This document shows positions 1 to 8,510 of a DNA stretch of 39,328 bases, one piece after another. The notes below the pieces were generated by a model that was not told the DNA's origin, made no database searches, and saw only the letters and a list, made by a program, of their open reading frames with translations. The DNA lies in contig NZ_JALCCV010000021.1 of NCBI RefSeq assembly GCF_022640935.1, positions 1-39,328 of the forward strand, in the 5' to 3' direction. Every line of letters begins with the position of its first letter. Within the stretch, counting starts at the first letter, position 1. The position numbers and the translations under genes were made by a program. This DNA comes from Bifidobacterium sp. (lineage in GTDB: Bacteria; Actinomycetota; Actinomycetes; Actinomycetales; Bifidobacteriaceae).

Positions 1-296
<296 letters not shown>

Positions 297-387
297 GGGG
301 CATACGCCTAGGAAATAAAAACCAGCAGCGATCCTCGCGGGCGGGTTATATCTGCTCGGTATGCAAATCGTTCTCCGACATATGCTG

Positions 388-434
388 AAACCTGTTCGCC
401 GTAAATTTCCGAGAGCGACATTTACCGCAGGTTT
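388..434. terminator. nested inverted repeat at end of the NUDIX gene
   Basis: AAACCTG (388-394) pairs with CAGGTTT (428-434), and inside it GTAAAT (401-406) pairs with ATTTAC (420-425). The structure overlaps the stop codon of the minus-strand NUDIX gene and sits between the convergent rfbB and NUDIX genes, so it could stop transcription from either side. The sequence reads gtttttg just beyond the plus-strand arm. The rest of the rfbB-NUDIX spacer (297-387) shows nothing recognisable. Confidence 0.35.
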
Positions 435-1138
435 TTGTTGGTTTTCCAAATGGCATATGCCGCTAAGGTGATTGCATCGTTGAACATCCCCTGTGCAATC
501 ATCGTCTCGATGTCGGCTATCTTGATCCAGTGCATATGCGCGAGTTCCCAATCATGCTCACGCTGCACGGCCGCATTCTCGCCTATCGTGTTTTCGCTGG
601 TTTCTACGACCAACGACACTACGGCAATAGAATCTTTGAGCACTCCCGTATCCGCATGAATGTATTGCAGAATACGGCTTGAATCAGCCACGGCGTTCAT
701 TCCTGTTTCCTCACGGAATTCCCGTATGGCTGTCGTTGCCCCGCTTTCGCCCGTTTCACCCATGCCGCGAGGAAATTCCCAAGCCCAGCTTTGCACCGTT
801 GGCCGCCAATGGCGGGCAAATAGCAGACATCCGCTATCGGCAAGTTCAGCAACACATACTGCTCCCGCATGGCCATCCTTCACCGAAACATAGTGAACAG
901 AGAATTGTTCCCCAGTTTGCACATTTTTCAACGTGACTTTCGTAACGGTGAAATCGGCACCAGCATTTTCTCGGTATACGGTTTCGCTATGCAACGCGCG
1001 CAGAGGAGGTGTATCGTCTCGCATGATGAAACTATGCGGGTGCAGTGTCGGGACATCTGAAGAGCCATTTGACGGATGACTCATGGAATCTTTCGCATAT
1101 GGGCTGTTGCCGTTTGTCTCTTGTACATACTGGGACAT
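422..1138 (-). CDS. NUDIX hydrolase, ADP-ribose pyrophosphatase-like
   Basis: 238-residue protein with a complete NUDIX box: G-x5-E-x7-REFREETGM, from about residue 125 to 147, preceded by WEFPRG. NUDIX enzymes cleave nucleoside diphosphates linked to another group and use the REx2EE glutamates to bind metal. The layout (substrate-recognition strands first, WEFPRG, box, then a helical C-terminus) resembles the ADP-ribose/nucleotide-sugar pyrophosphatase branch. The first ~40 residues are polar and disordered-looking, so translation may start at an internal Met (for example MRDDTPPLR). It lies 27 bases downstream of the broken gene 1166-2918 on the same strand, so the two were probably co-transcribed. 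Substrate is not determinable from sequence. Confidence 0.85.
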   Translation of the reverse strand: MSQYVQETNGNSPYAKDSMSHPSNGSSDVPTLHPHSFIMRDDTPPLRALHSETVYRENAGADFTVTKVTLKNVQTGEQFSVHYVSVKDGHAGAVCVAELADSGCLLFARHWRPTVQSWAWEFPRGMGETGESGATTAIREFREETGMNAVADSSRILQYIHADTGVLKDSIAVVSLVVETSENTIGENAAVQREHDWELAHMHWIKIADIETMIAQGMFNDAITLAAYAIWKTNKNLR

Positions 1139-1165
1139 TGCTTCGCTCTTCCTGTTGTTCTTCGC

Positions 1166-2918
1166 CTATGTGTTGGCGAAAGCCACTGTTTGTTTGGATG
1201 ATTCCACGCCGGCGATCCATTGCATGGCGTCAATGAGATTCGGTATGACTGCAAGCCCCCAGGCTACGCAGATAATAAGCCAGATTGGGGTGTTGCTGGT
1301 GGACCAGAAGGTATCGACCAGCGCTGATGCCAAGGCGAGCGTTGAGGCAATTATCGTTCCCTTCAGCACGTTCTTCGCATCGTTTGCAAGGTCACGTTCA
1401 GCTCGGGACTGCTCAATCAAATACGATATCGTTTTCGTGCGGAACGTCCTTAACCTTTTCGCTGTGGAAGGGCCGCATTCCTGCCAGCGTGCGATTGCCG
1501 AACGGCACTCATATCGGAATGAGACGAAACGGGTGAAAGGCATTTCTCCGAGCGTGCCGGTGATTTTACCCGCAAGCGTCATAGATGCGTCTTCCGCGTG
1601 TCGGCCAGCGATTTGCGCGAATGAATTATTAGGAATGTCCACTGCCATGAGATACACGCCGAGATGGTGCGCCATGGTCTTCAGGTAAATGAACTGGTAC
1701 CAGTCACGTAATATTTCGCGAGTGATTCGTTGTTTTTTGGAACCATCGTCAGCCAACGCGACTTCATTATCGATATACTCAAAGGCGCATGACCGCCTCG
1801 GTATGGCTGATAACCTGTCTACTGCCGTTCGGAGCGAGGGCGCGGATTCATGAATGAGCGCCGAACGTCCGCCAGATGCATTTTTTCTTGATCGAAACTT
1901 TTGCCCTGTTTCTGTTTCAGTAATACCGCGTATTTGTCTATGAGAAGACCGCCGTACTGGTCTGCATACAGTTTGAACCTCTTGTCGAATTTGTCGTTGT
2001 ACACATGCGTTTGAGCTGACGCATCGTTCTGGTTCTCGTAAATGATCAGCCCGCGCTTTTCGGCGTTGAACCATTCGTTCCACCGTCTCGCCAACAAAAG
2101 GCATGTATGGTCTGTCCCACTGCGGCCGGCGTCTTCGTCCATTCCGTTGCCCGTGTTTGCGACGCGATCATGCATGCCAAGAATTGTCGCGTAGGCTTCA
2201 GCGATGACCTCGGCCTTGCTGCAGGTGCTGTTGGCATTTTGCAGGCTTGTAGTGAACGATTCCGAATATTGTTCTGTAAATTCAGATGACATTTTCTCGG
2301 AAATGAAGATATCAAGAGCACTGCTTCGAAAGGAGGAAACGGTGCGTTTAAGTGGTTCGTCCTGTGTGCTAATCCGTTTGGACATGCAGGCGACAAGAGA
2401 ATCTTCGAGACTATTCTCACGCCCTGAAACGATAATGGCGGGTTCATCCTTATAAGAAGTGCCTAGAATATCGATGACTGCAGCCGGGCCGAGAAGAAGG
2501 AAGAATACCCATCAAAGAGCTGTACATCAGTCAATACGATTTTTGGGCAATACAGGTAGGCCGTGCGCAGGATCCCTGAAAAATATCGAACGAATTCCGG
2601 ATGGGTATTCAATATACGCGCGCAGGCACAAGGATTCTCACCGTTGAGCCATAGTGCCTCGGTCAGCTGGCGCCCGATCTGTGCGCTGTTCTCGATGAGT
2701 TTCCATTGTCTGAGCTGCTCGGTGGAGTCGAAATTGACAATCATCGACGCCCGTGTGTCAGCATTCTCTTTCATGCCGACCAGTCTATCGCGTAGATCTT
2801 CTGGTTTCAGACAAGCTCCGTGTATTTCGAGCAAGTGGTCGATCAGCGAATTCGCCGACAGCAAACGCGGCTCGCTAGAGCCCTGATATTTCGAAGCGAC
2901 GAGGATTGTTTTTTGCAT
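1166..2918 (-). pseudogene. large unknown two-TM protein gene broken by two frameshifts
   Basis: Three consecutive reading segments on the minus strand join into one ~580-residue protein if two frameshifts are repaired. Segment 1 (2918 to about 2505) starts MQKTILVASKYQ and runs to LTDVQLFDG. The next frame continues at once with FLLLGPAAVIDILGTSYKDE, has no start codon there, and runs to 1819 (RSFMNPRPRSERQ). Segment 3 (about 1840 to 1166) ends in two hydrophobic stretches (GTIIASTLALASALVDTF and PIWLIICVAWGLAVIPNL), probably membrane helices. Break 1 is in a GAA-rich tract (about 2495-2512), break 2 lies between 1819 and 1850. I do not recognise the family. The charged soluble part followed by a C-terminal hairpin of two helices recalls SLATT-type membrane effectors, but this is only a shape resemblance. 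Real mutation, phase variation or sequencing error are all possible. Confidence 0.6.
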
Positions 2919-3107
2919 GCATTGGTTTACTGCACCGGTTTCGCTGCGTTCGCATAGTATGGTGATTAGAGATTATCGAGGACTGAGCAATCGGACGGAT
3001 GTATCGCAAATCATTGGAAGGATGGTGCTAATGGAGCCGGATCGTGAAGTGCAGGCGGACTATTGCGGAGACCTTCGTGGTGCTGCCGGCTGCGAGTGCA
3101 CGACGAT

Positions 3108-4046
3108 ATGAACAAATGGATAAAGATCATCGGCAACGCGCTCACAGTTGTCGCCATCGGTTTCGTTGTGTGGAAACTCACAACACAGCATATCGATTAT
3201 TCCATGCTGCTGCGGGCCGATGCGATACTGCCAATCATAGTGGTCACGGTGTTGCAAACCGTCATCGTCCTGACTAACGGCTTCCCATGGACGGTAGTGG
3301 TGTCTTCGATTTCGAATGTAAAGGTGTCGTTTTTTCAGACGATGCCGGTGTATTTGAAATCTAACCTTATGAAATACATACCCGGCAACGTGTTCCAATA
3401 TGTTGGTCGCAACGAGCTTGCGGCGCGATATCGACTCTCTCATATCCAAGTCGCTTTCGCCACGGTCACTGACGTTTTGCTGAATGTCTTTTCGGCATTA
3501 TGTATATCACTGGCGTTTTTTCGAGCGTATGTTGTGACGACGCTTTCGCGCAGCCGATTCTTCTGGGTCGCGTTGGCGATGGCAGCGCTCATCCTCATAT
3601 GTGCTGGTGCCGCCCTCTACATGAGGCGCGAGTGGGCGAAGTCGAAGATCGTGCAATATTCGTACCTTTTTACCAGGCGCACAGTAGGGAAAATCTGCCT
3701 GTGTCTCGGCTACTATATCGTGGCGCTCGTTGCCGGGGGAGTGTTATTCGCGCTTACATTCTACTGGCTGTTGGGCGAGCCGTTCAGCCCCGGACCCGCA
3801 TTCACCCTTATATCGGCGTATACGCTTTCCTGGCTCATCGGGTTCATCACCCCCGGTGCACCTGCTGGAATAGGTATCAAAGAGGCTGTTATGATCGCGG
3901 TGGTTCCCGCTTCAGTGAGCTCGCCGGCCATTGCCGTCGCCATGGTTGCCATACGTGTTATTGCTACGATAGCCGATATTTTGGCGTTCTTCATCTCGAT
4001 CGCGTATGAGCGGCTTTCTCCAGCAGAGCATAGGAAAATCGCATGA
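3108..4046 (+). CDS. flippase-like membrane protein (LPG-synthase TM / UPF0104 family)
   Basis: 312-residue integral membrane protein with about eight hydrophobic segments. Two family signatures are present: YLKSNLMKYIPGNVFQYVGR near residue 85, and FITPGAPAGIGIKEA near residue 250. These are hallmarks of the lysylphosphatidylglycerol-synthase transmembrane fold (MprF N-terminal region, YbhN, AglD-like proteins). Members are thought to move lipids or lipid-linked sugars, or to assist glycosyl transfer. The ATG at 3108 is preferred because MNKWIKIIGN leads straight into the first helix; a TTG at 3063 would add 15 non-hydrophobic residues. No strong ribosome site is visible. It is followed 57 bases on by the epimerase and GT4 genes, which suggests a role in handling the product they help to make. 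Confidence 0.75.
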   Translation: MNKWIKIIGNALTVVAIGFVVWKLTTQHIDYSMLLRADAILPIIVVTVLQTVIVLTNGFPWTVVVSSISNVKVSFFQTMPVYLKSNLMKYIPGNVFQYVGRNELAARYRLSHIQVAFATVTDVLLNVFSALCISLAFFRAYVVTTLSRSRFFWVALAMAALILICAGAALYMRREWAKSKIVQYSYLFTRRTVGKICLCLGYYIVALVAGGVLFALTFYWLLGEPFSPGPAFTLISAYTLSWLIGFITPGAPAGIGIKEAVMIAVVPASVSSPAIAVAMVAIRVIATIADILAFFISIAYERLSPAEHRKIA

Positions 4047-4088
4047 GTCAACGGCATGAATCCGATAACCGCGCGATACGACAAATTG

Positions 4089-4096
4089 TAGAGGAG
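4089..4096 (+). promoter_or_regulatory. ribosome binding site of the GTG-started epimerase gene
   Basis: AGAGGAG-like sequence about seven bases ahead of GTG 4104. It fixes the start of the epimerase, whose N-terminus NIVIVGGCGFIG would be meaningless if begun later. Confidence 0.6.
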
Positions 4097-4103
4097 TAAC
4101 GAG

Positions 4104-5021
4104 GTGAATATTGTCATTGTAGGGGGCTGCGGCTTTATCGGCAGACATCTGTCCGAAAAGCTCCGGGAAGACCCTGAGAATCGCATCACCGTCTTTGACC
4201 GTTCCCACCCATCTGCGCTCGGTTCCAATGGTGCTATACGATATGTGCAAGGCGCGTTCAAGGATAATCGCTTTGATGACCTCGTCACAGGTGCGGATCT
4301 GGTGGTTCATCTTGTGAGCACTTCTGTTCCGGGCAGTGCGCGGGCGGCGTCGAAGGAAATCCACGCCAACCTTATCCCATCCGTGGAACTGTTTGAAGCG
4401 TGCGTACGCCGCGGCGTGGGCTGTATCGTCTTCCTCTCAAGCGGCGGGGCTGTCTATGGCGGGTCGGCGCGGAAGCCAAACCGTGAATCTGATCTGCCTG
4501 ATCCCATCAATACATACGGGCTGCAGAAGGTCCTCATAGAGGCATCGTTGCGGGAGATCACCCACGGGAGCGGCACACGCCACCAGATCATCAGGCTCTC
4601 AAATCCATATGGTCCGGGCCAAAATCCGAAAGGCCCACTGGGTCTGGTTACGAAACTGGTATATATGGCTCTCAATCACGAGGCCGTTCATATATTCGGC
4701 GATGGTTCAGTGATGCGAGACTTCATTTACATTCAAGACGCGATTCATGCGATTTTGGACGTTATGCGATTTGGGGAGCCCGACACCATCTATAATATCG
4801 GATGCGGTGTCGGGACCACGGTCGCCCAAGTGGTGGAAACGATAGGCAGAGTGCTGCCGGAAACCGTTCTGATCACTCACAATCCCGCCCGGACTGTCGA
4901 CGTGCCGTATTCTGTGCTCAACATCGAGAAATACCGTCGCATCAGTACGCTTCCGGGATTCATTCCACTCGACGAGGGGATCAGGAAAACGTACGACTAC
5001 TTTAAGGATCAGCAGCAGTGA
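4104..5021 (+). CDS. NAD-dependent epimerase/dehydratase (UDP-glucose 4-epimerase-like)
   Basis: 305-residue extended short-chain dehydrogenase. The NAD-binding motif GGCGFIG is at residues 7-13, the serine block SSGGAVYG near 110, and the catalytic Tyr-x3-Lys as YGLQK near 135. The substrate region NPYGPGQ and the FGDGSVMRDFIYIQDA block near 200 are typical of nucleotide-sugar 4-epimerases and related dehydratases. It probably interconverts or modifies a nucleotide-activated sugar in the cytoplasm for the GT4 enzyme encoded next. Its stop overlaps the start of that gene by four bases (GTGA), so the two are translationally coupled. The exact sugar cannot be told from sequence. Confidence 0.85.
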   Translation: MNIVIVGGCGFIGRHLSEKLREDPENRITVFDRSHPSALGSNGAIRYVQGAFKDNRFDDLVTGADLVVHLVSTSVPGSARAASKEIHANLIPSVELFEACVRRGVGCIVFLSSGGAVYGGSARKPNRESDLPDPINTYGLQKVLIEASLREITHGSGTRHQIIRLSNPYGPGQNPKGPLGLVTKLVYMALNHEAVHIFGDGSVMRDFIYIQDAIHAILDVMRFGEPDTIYNIGCGVGTTVAQVVETIGRVLPETVLITHNPARTVDVPYSVLNIEKYRRISTLPGFIPLDEGIRKTYDYFKDQQQ

Positions 5022-6190
5022 AACGAAAGCTACTAGTCACGGCATCGACGTTTCCGCGCTGGCAGAATGACACTGAACCGCAATTCATCTATGACCTGTG
5101 CATGCAACTCAAGCGTTATTACGAGGTGACGGTTTTGGTGCCGGCTGCGCCCGGCGCTAAAACTATCGAGCGCATGGAGGGAATTACCGTGAAACGGTTC
5201 ATGTACTTCCCGGTGGCCCGTCTGCAGACGCTGGCTTATCCAGGTGCAATAGTGCCCAGAATCAAGGAGAAGAAAACCCGCGGACTCTTGGTGCCATTCT
5301 TCTTCATAGCGCAGTATTTCGCTACCAGACGAGAACTGAAGCATTGCGACGCCGCGCTCGTCAACTGGTTTGTTCCCCAAGGTGTGACTCACTCTTTTCT
5401 GCGTGGGGAAAAACCCTATATGCTCTCTGGGCTCGGCGGTGACGTTACGTCATTGAATGAATTCCCATTCAAGCAGCTCAAACAACGCGTCATCGACGGC
5501 GCCGGAGCGATCTCCGTAGTGTCGCAAGACCTCAAAACCGTGTTGCAGACACGGTACCGGCATGCTGAAGACGTCGAAGTGATCCCGATGGGGGTGGATC
5601 TGCGGTTCTTTGGTCCGGAACATCGCGACAACGGGTTGCGCCGGCATTACGGTAAGCCGATCGTCTTGTTCGTTGCCCGGTTGGTGGAGAAGAAGGGTGC
5701 TCGATACCTGTTGCAGGCGATGCAAGACATCGATGCGAAGCTATTGATCGTTGGCAATGGCCCGGAACGGGATTCCTTGAAAGGTCTGGCTGCCCGACTT
5801 GATATCGACTGTGAGTTTCTTGGCCCGAAAACTAAAGATGAGTTGCGACCGCTGTATGCATCCTGCGATGTGTTCGCGGCCCCTTCGGTCGTTGCGGCGG
5901 ACGGGGACAAGGACGGCCTGCCGGTGGCGATTCTGGAAGCTATGGCGTCAGGCGCGCCCATCGTTGCCTCGGATATCGCAGGCATCGGCGAGGCGGTGGT
6001 GGACGGCGAGAATGGGTATCTCACGAAGCCGGGGGATGTCCAGGCGCTGCACGCAGTGATTACAAAGGTGCTCTCCTGTGAAGACGACGGTTTCGAACGA
6101 CTTTCCCGACGATCGGTGGCGCTCGCCAGGCGCTTCGATTTTGTGCAGATTGGCGAAGAATACCACGAGTTGATCGACGCTCTGATTTGA
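5018..6190 (+). CDS. glycosyltransferase family 4 (GT-B fold)
   Basis: 390-residue GT-B enzyme. The N-terminal acceptor domain begins KRKLLVTASTFPRWQND, and the C-terminal nucleotide-sugar domain shows VLFVARLVEKKGARYLLQA near 212, GNGPERDSL near 245, and the donor-binding E-x7-E as PVAILEAMASGAPIVASD near 305. Retaining transferases of this class move a sugar from UDP or GDP donors to a growing glycan at the inner membrane face. The gene starts with GTG inside the end of the epimerase gene and ends the flippase-epimerase-GT4 operon. The next gene converges from the other strand; the 64-base gap holds only a loose TAGGCGG/CCGCCTA inverted repeat. Confidence 0.88.
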   Translation: MKRKLLVTASTFPRWQNDTEPQFIYDLCMQLKRYYEVTVLVPAAPGAKTIERMEGITVKRFMYFPVARLQTLAYPGAIVPRIKEKKTRGLLVPFFFIAQYFATRRELKHCDAALVNWFVPQGVTHSFLRGEKPYMLSGLGGDVTSLNEFPFKQLKQRVIDGAGAISVVSQDLKTVLQTRYRHAEDVEVIPMGVDLRFFGPEHRDNGLRRHYGKPIVLFVARLVEKKGARYLLQAMQDIDAKLLIVGNGPERDSLKGLAARLDIDCEFLGPKTKDELRPLYASCDVFAAPSVVAADGDKDGLPVAILEAMASGAPIVASDIAGIGEAVVDGENGYLTKPGDVQALHAVITKVLSCEDDGFERLSRRSVALARRFDFVQIGEEYHELIDALI

Positions 6191-6254
6191 CATCTCGATT
6201 TCCTGACATGCCTAGGCGGCGACGGGCCGGCCTCATTGGGCAGTGTGGAACCGC

Positions 6255-7301
6255 CTAATCCGTCGCGCTGTCTTTCATCGAACAAGTTGTTTTCTCGTTG
6301 TCAGCGAACGCGGCGCTCTGGTTGCCCCACTCGTCCTGTTCGGCCCACATAGCTTGGTACGGCGCAGAATATTGAATTTCTTTGACGCGCTCGAGCTCGT
6401 CTTCCACAAGTCGTCGCTGGATACGTTGGACCTCTGAGATGATCTGCAATGCGAAACAGACCGCGGCGATCATCAACAGGGCGACGCCGAGCAACATCGA
6501 CTGCACATGCCCTGAGTCGTCGCCTTGGAAGACATACAGCAGAAAACGGATGATCGGAATCAGACCAAGCACGCCGAAAATCAGCGCCGCCCATTTGAAG
6601 ATGACATTGGATTTGAACATCAGGAAGCTGCGGATGATCGCCCCGCCCGATTTGGCCATATGCTCGAAAATGTTCGAGAAGAGTCGGGATTCGCGGGTTT
6701 TGGGGTTCGTCGTGATCGCGTACGAGGCGATGGCGATGCGCTTGTTGCCCGCCTGGATGATCGTTTCCATGCAGTAGCTGAATTCGGTGACGATATTGAG
6801 CTGGATCAGCGATCGTTTCGAATAAGCGCGGAATCCGCTCGCCGCATCCGGGATATGCGTGCCGGCGGCCTTGTTGACGACCCACGAACCGAAATGCTGC
6901 ATGGCCTTCTTGAAGGCGCTGAACTCGCTGATTTTCCCGGTCTGCCTGTCGCCGACCACGATATCAGCCTCATGGCGGACGATTGGCTGCACGAGCTGGG
7001 CGATAGCTCCGCTCGGATATTGGTTGTCTCCGTCGGTGTTCACTACGATGTCAGCGCCGTGCTTGAGCGCATAGTCCACGCCATCGCGGAACGCGCGCGC
7101 CAGACCCATGGGCTTGGCGTGGCGCACGACATGCCGCACGCCAAGCCTCCGAGCCACTTCGACGGTGTTGTCGGAGCAACCGTCGTCGATGATGAGCAGC
7201 TCCACGCTGTCGATGCCTGGAATGGTTTTCGGCATGTGCTCCAACACCAGCGGTAGGGTTTGCTCTTCGTTGAGACATGGAATTTGTATGAAAAGACGCA
7301 T
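6255..7301 (-). CDS. GT2 polyprenyl-phosphate sugar synthase-like protein with two C-terminal TM helices
   Basis: 348-residue GT-A enzyme of the DPM1/GtrB kind. It starts RLFIQIPCLNEEQTLPLVLE, carries ELLIIDDGCSDNT near residue 37, the DGDNQYP metal site near 95, and DAASGFRAYSKRSL near 155. Two helices follow near 240-265 and 275-300, then a charged tail. Such enzymes load a sugar onto undecaprenyl phosphate, and the lipid-linked sugar then serves GT-C transferases outside the membrane. ATG 7301 is chosen because AGGTG lies nine bases upstream; a GTG at 7313 lacks a ribosome site. It is divergent from rfbA. The GT-C-like gene at 8511 is a plausible user of its product. Confidence 0.85.
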   Translation of the reverse strand: MRLFIQIPCLNEEQTLPLVLEHMPKTIPGIDSVELLIIDDGCSDNTVEVARRLGVRHVVRHAKPMGLARAFRDGVDYALKHGADIVVNTDGDNQYPSGAIAQLVQPIVRHEADIVVGDRQTGKISEFSAFKKAMQHFGSWVVNKAAGTHIPDAASGFRAYSKRSLIQLNIVTEFSYCMETIIQAGNKRIAIASYAITTNPKTRESRLFSNIFEHMAKSGGAIIRSFLMFKSNVIFKWAALIFGVLGLIPIIRFLLYVFQGDDSGHVQSMLLGVALLMIAAVCFALQIISEVQRIQRRLVEDELERVKEIQYSAPYQAMWAEQDEWGNQSAAFADNEKTTCSMKDSATD

Positions 7302-7313
7302 GTGGGCTGGCAC

Positions 7314-7402
7314 CTAGTTCGTTCAACGGATAGGATTACTTCGTACTAACAATATAGTAGCTGGCTGCGCGTCGGCTGCTGCGGCGAAGGAGAAATCCTC
7401 AC
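7314..7402. promoter_or_regulatory. divergent promoter region between GT2 and rfbA
   Basis: AT-rich spacer with TATAGT at 7353-7358 as a possible plus-strand -10 box and TATATT on the minus strand in the same place. No convincing -35 box is seen for either. A purine-rich GAAGGAG lies ahead of the rfbA ATG. Confidence 0.35.
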
Positions 7403-8293
7403 ATGAAGGGCATCATCCTTGCAGGCGGTTCGGGCACGCGGCTGTACCCGCTGACCATGGTCACCTCGAAGCAGTTGCTCCCGGTGTACGACAAACCCAT
7501 GATCTACTATCCGCTCAGCGTGCTCATGATGGCGGGGATACGGGATATCCTCATTATCTCCACGCCGGTCGATCTGCCGAATTTCAAACGGTTGCTAGGC
7601 AGCGGGGCGCAATATGGTGTCCATTTCTCGTACCAGGCCCAGCTCGCCCCAGACGGGCTGGCGCAGGCGTTTGTCCTTGGCGAGGAATTCATCGCTGGAG
7701 AAGCGTGCGCCCTGGTGCTTGGAGACAACATTTTCTACGGCAACGGATTGGGAAACACGCTGAAACGAGCGGCCCGTTCGGAGCACGGCGCTACGGTGTT
7801 CGGCTATTACGTCGATGATCCCGAGCGGTACGGCGTCGTCGAATTCGATAAGAATTGGAAAGTTATCAGCCTTGCCGAGAAACCAGCGCACCCGTCGTCG
7901 AATTACGCGGTGACGGGGTTATACTTCTATGATTCGAGGGTGTGCGAATTTGCCAAGCAGGTCAGGCCATCGGCCAGGGGCGAGCTTGAAATCACCGATC
8001 TCAACCGCATGTATCTCGAGGACGGCAGCCTCAACGTGACCACGCTGGGCCGAGGTTATGCCTGGCTGGACACGGGAACGATGGACAGCCTCTACGAGGC
8101 GGGAGAATTCGTGCGCACGGTGCAGCAGGCCCAAGGCCTGCCTATCGCGGTCGTCGAGGAGATCGCCTATGAAAACGGGTGGATCGGTCGCGATCAGCTG
8201 CTGCAGGCCGCCGCCCAATACGAGAAATCACCGTACGGCAGGCATCTGAAGAACGTGGCGGACAACAGATTCATCATCCAGAACGACGACTGA
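7403..8293 (+). CDS. rfbA: glucose-1-phosphate thymidylyltransferase
   Basis: 296 residues, the usual RfbA/RmlA length. The nucleotide-binding signature [13 protein letters not shown] is at residues 6-18, followed by [25 protein letters not shown] (near 109), [19 protein letters not shown] and the end block [13 protein letters not shown] are all present. The enzyme joins dTTP and glucose-1-phosphate to give dTDP-glucose, the first and feedback-controlled step of dTDP-rhamnose synthesis. A GAAGGAG ribosome site lies seven to ten bases before ATG 7403. It stands alone on the plus strand, apart from rfbB at the left edge, with unrelated sugar genes in between. Confidence 0.96.
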   Translation: MKGIILAGGSGTRLYPLTMVTSKQLLPVYDKPMIYYPLSVLMMAGIRDILIISTPVDLPNFKRLLGSGAQYGVHFSYQAQLAPDGLAQAFVLGEEFIAGEACALVLGDNIFYGNGLGNTLKRAARSEHGATVFGYYVDDPERYGVVEFDKNWKVISLAEKPAHPSSNYAVTGLYFYDSRVCEFAKQVRPSARGELEITDLNRMYLEDGSLNVTTLGRGYAWLDTGTMDSLYEAGEFVRTVQQAQGLPIAVVEEIAYENGWIGRDQLLQAAAQYEKSPYGRHLKNVADNRFIIQNDD

Positions 8294-8387
8294 GCGCTGG
8301 CTTTCGTCTGGTTTCCTTCGTTCGGCGTCGTGCCACTGGGCATATGCAGTACCGTGTCCCGCCCCTCGTGGCACGCCATGCGGTACA

Positions 8388-8403
8388 CCATAGTGCACTA
8401 TGG
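8388..8403. promoter_or_regulatory. perfect 16-base palindrome, possible operator
   Basis: CCATAGTGCACTATGG reads the same on both strands and is flanked by near-symmetric acac/ggtgt. It lies in the rfbA-GT-C spacer, about 110 bases before the GT-C start. A symmetric site of this size without a T-run suits a dimeric regulator better than a terminator. The rest of the 8294-8510 spacer shows nothing clear. Confidence 0.4.
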
Positions 8404-8510
8404 TAGGTGTGTTGCCCCAACGAACGATCGGCGGCCTCAAGGCAAGAGGTACGCTGCGAGTTTGACCAGTCGTTTTGTTTGCACGCTTCGGAAGGCTTGA
8501 GGTTAGTTCC

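Noticed and set aside
1166..2918. Programmed frameshifting to make one protein from three frames
   Set aside because: Neither junction has a clear slippery heptamer followed by a pseudoknot or an upstream ribosome-like stimulator; decay or error is simpler.
6525..7256. 243-residue plus-strand frame across the DPM1-like gene
   Set aside because: Rich in Asp, Arg and His with no motif, and the minus-strand gene has all GT2 motifs and membrane helices.
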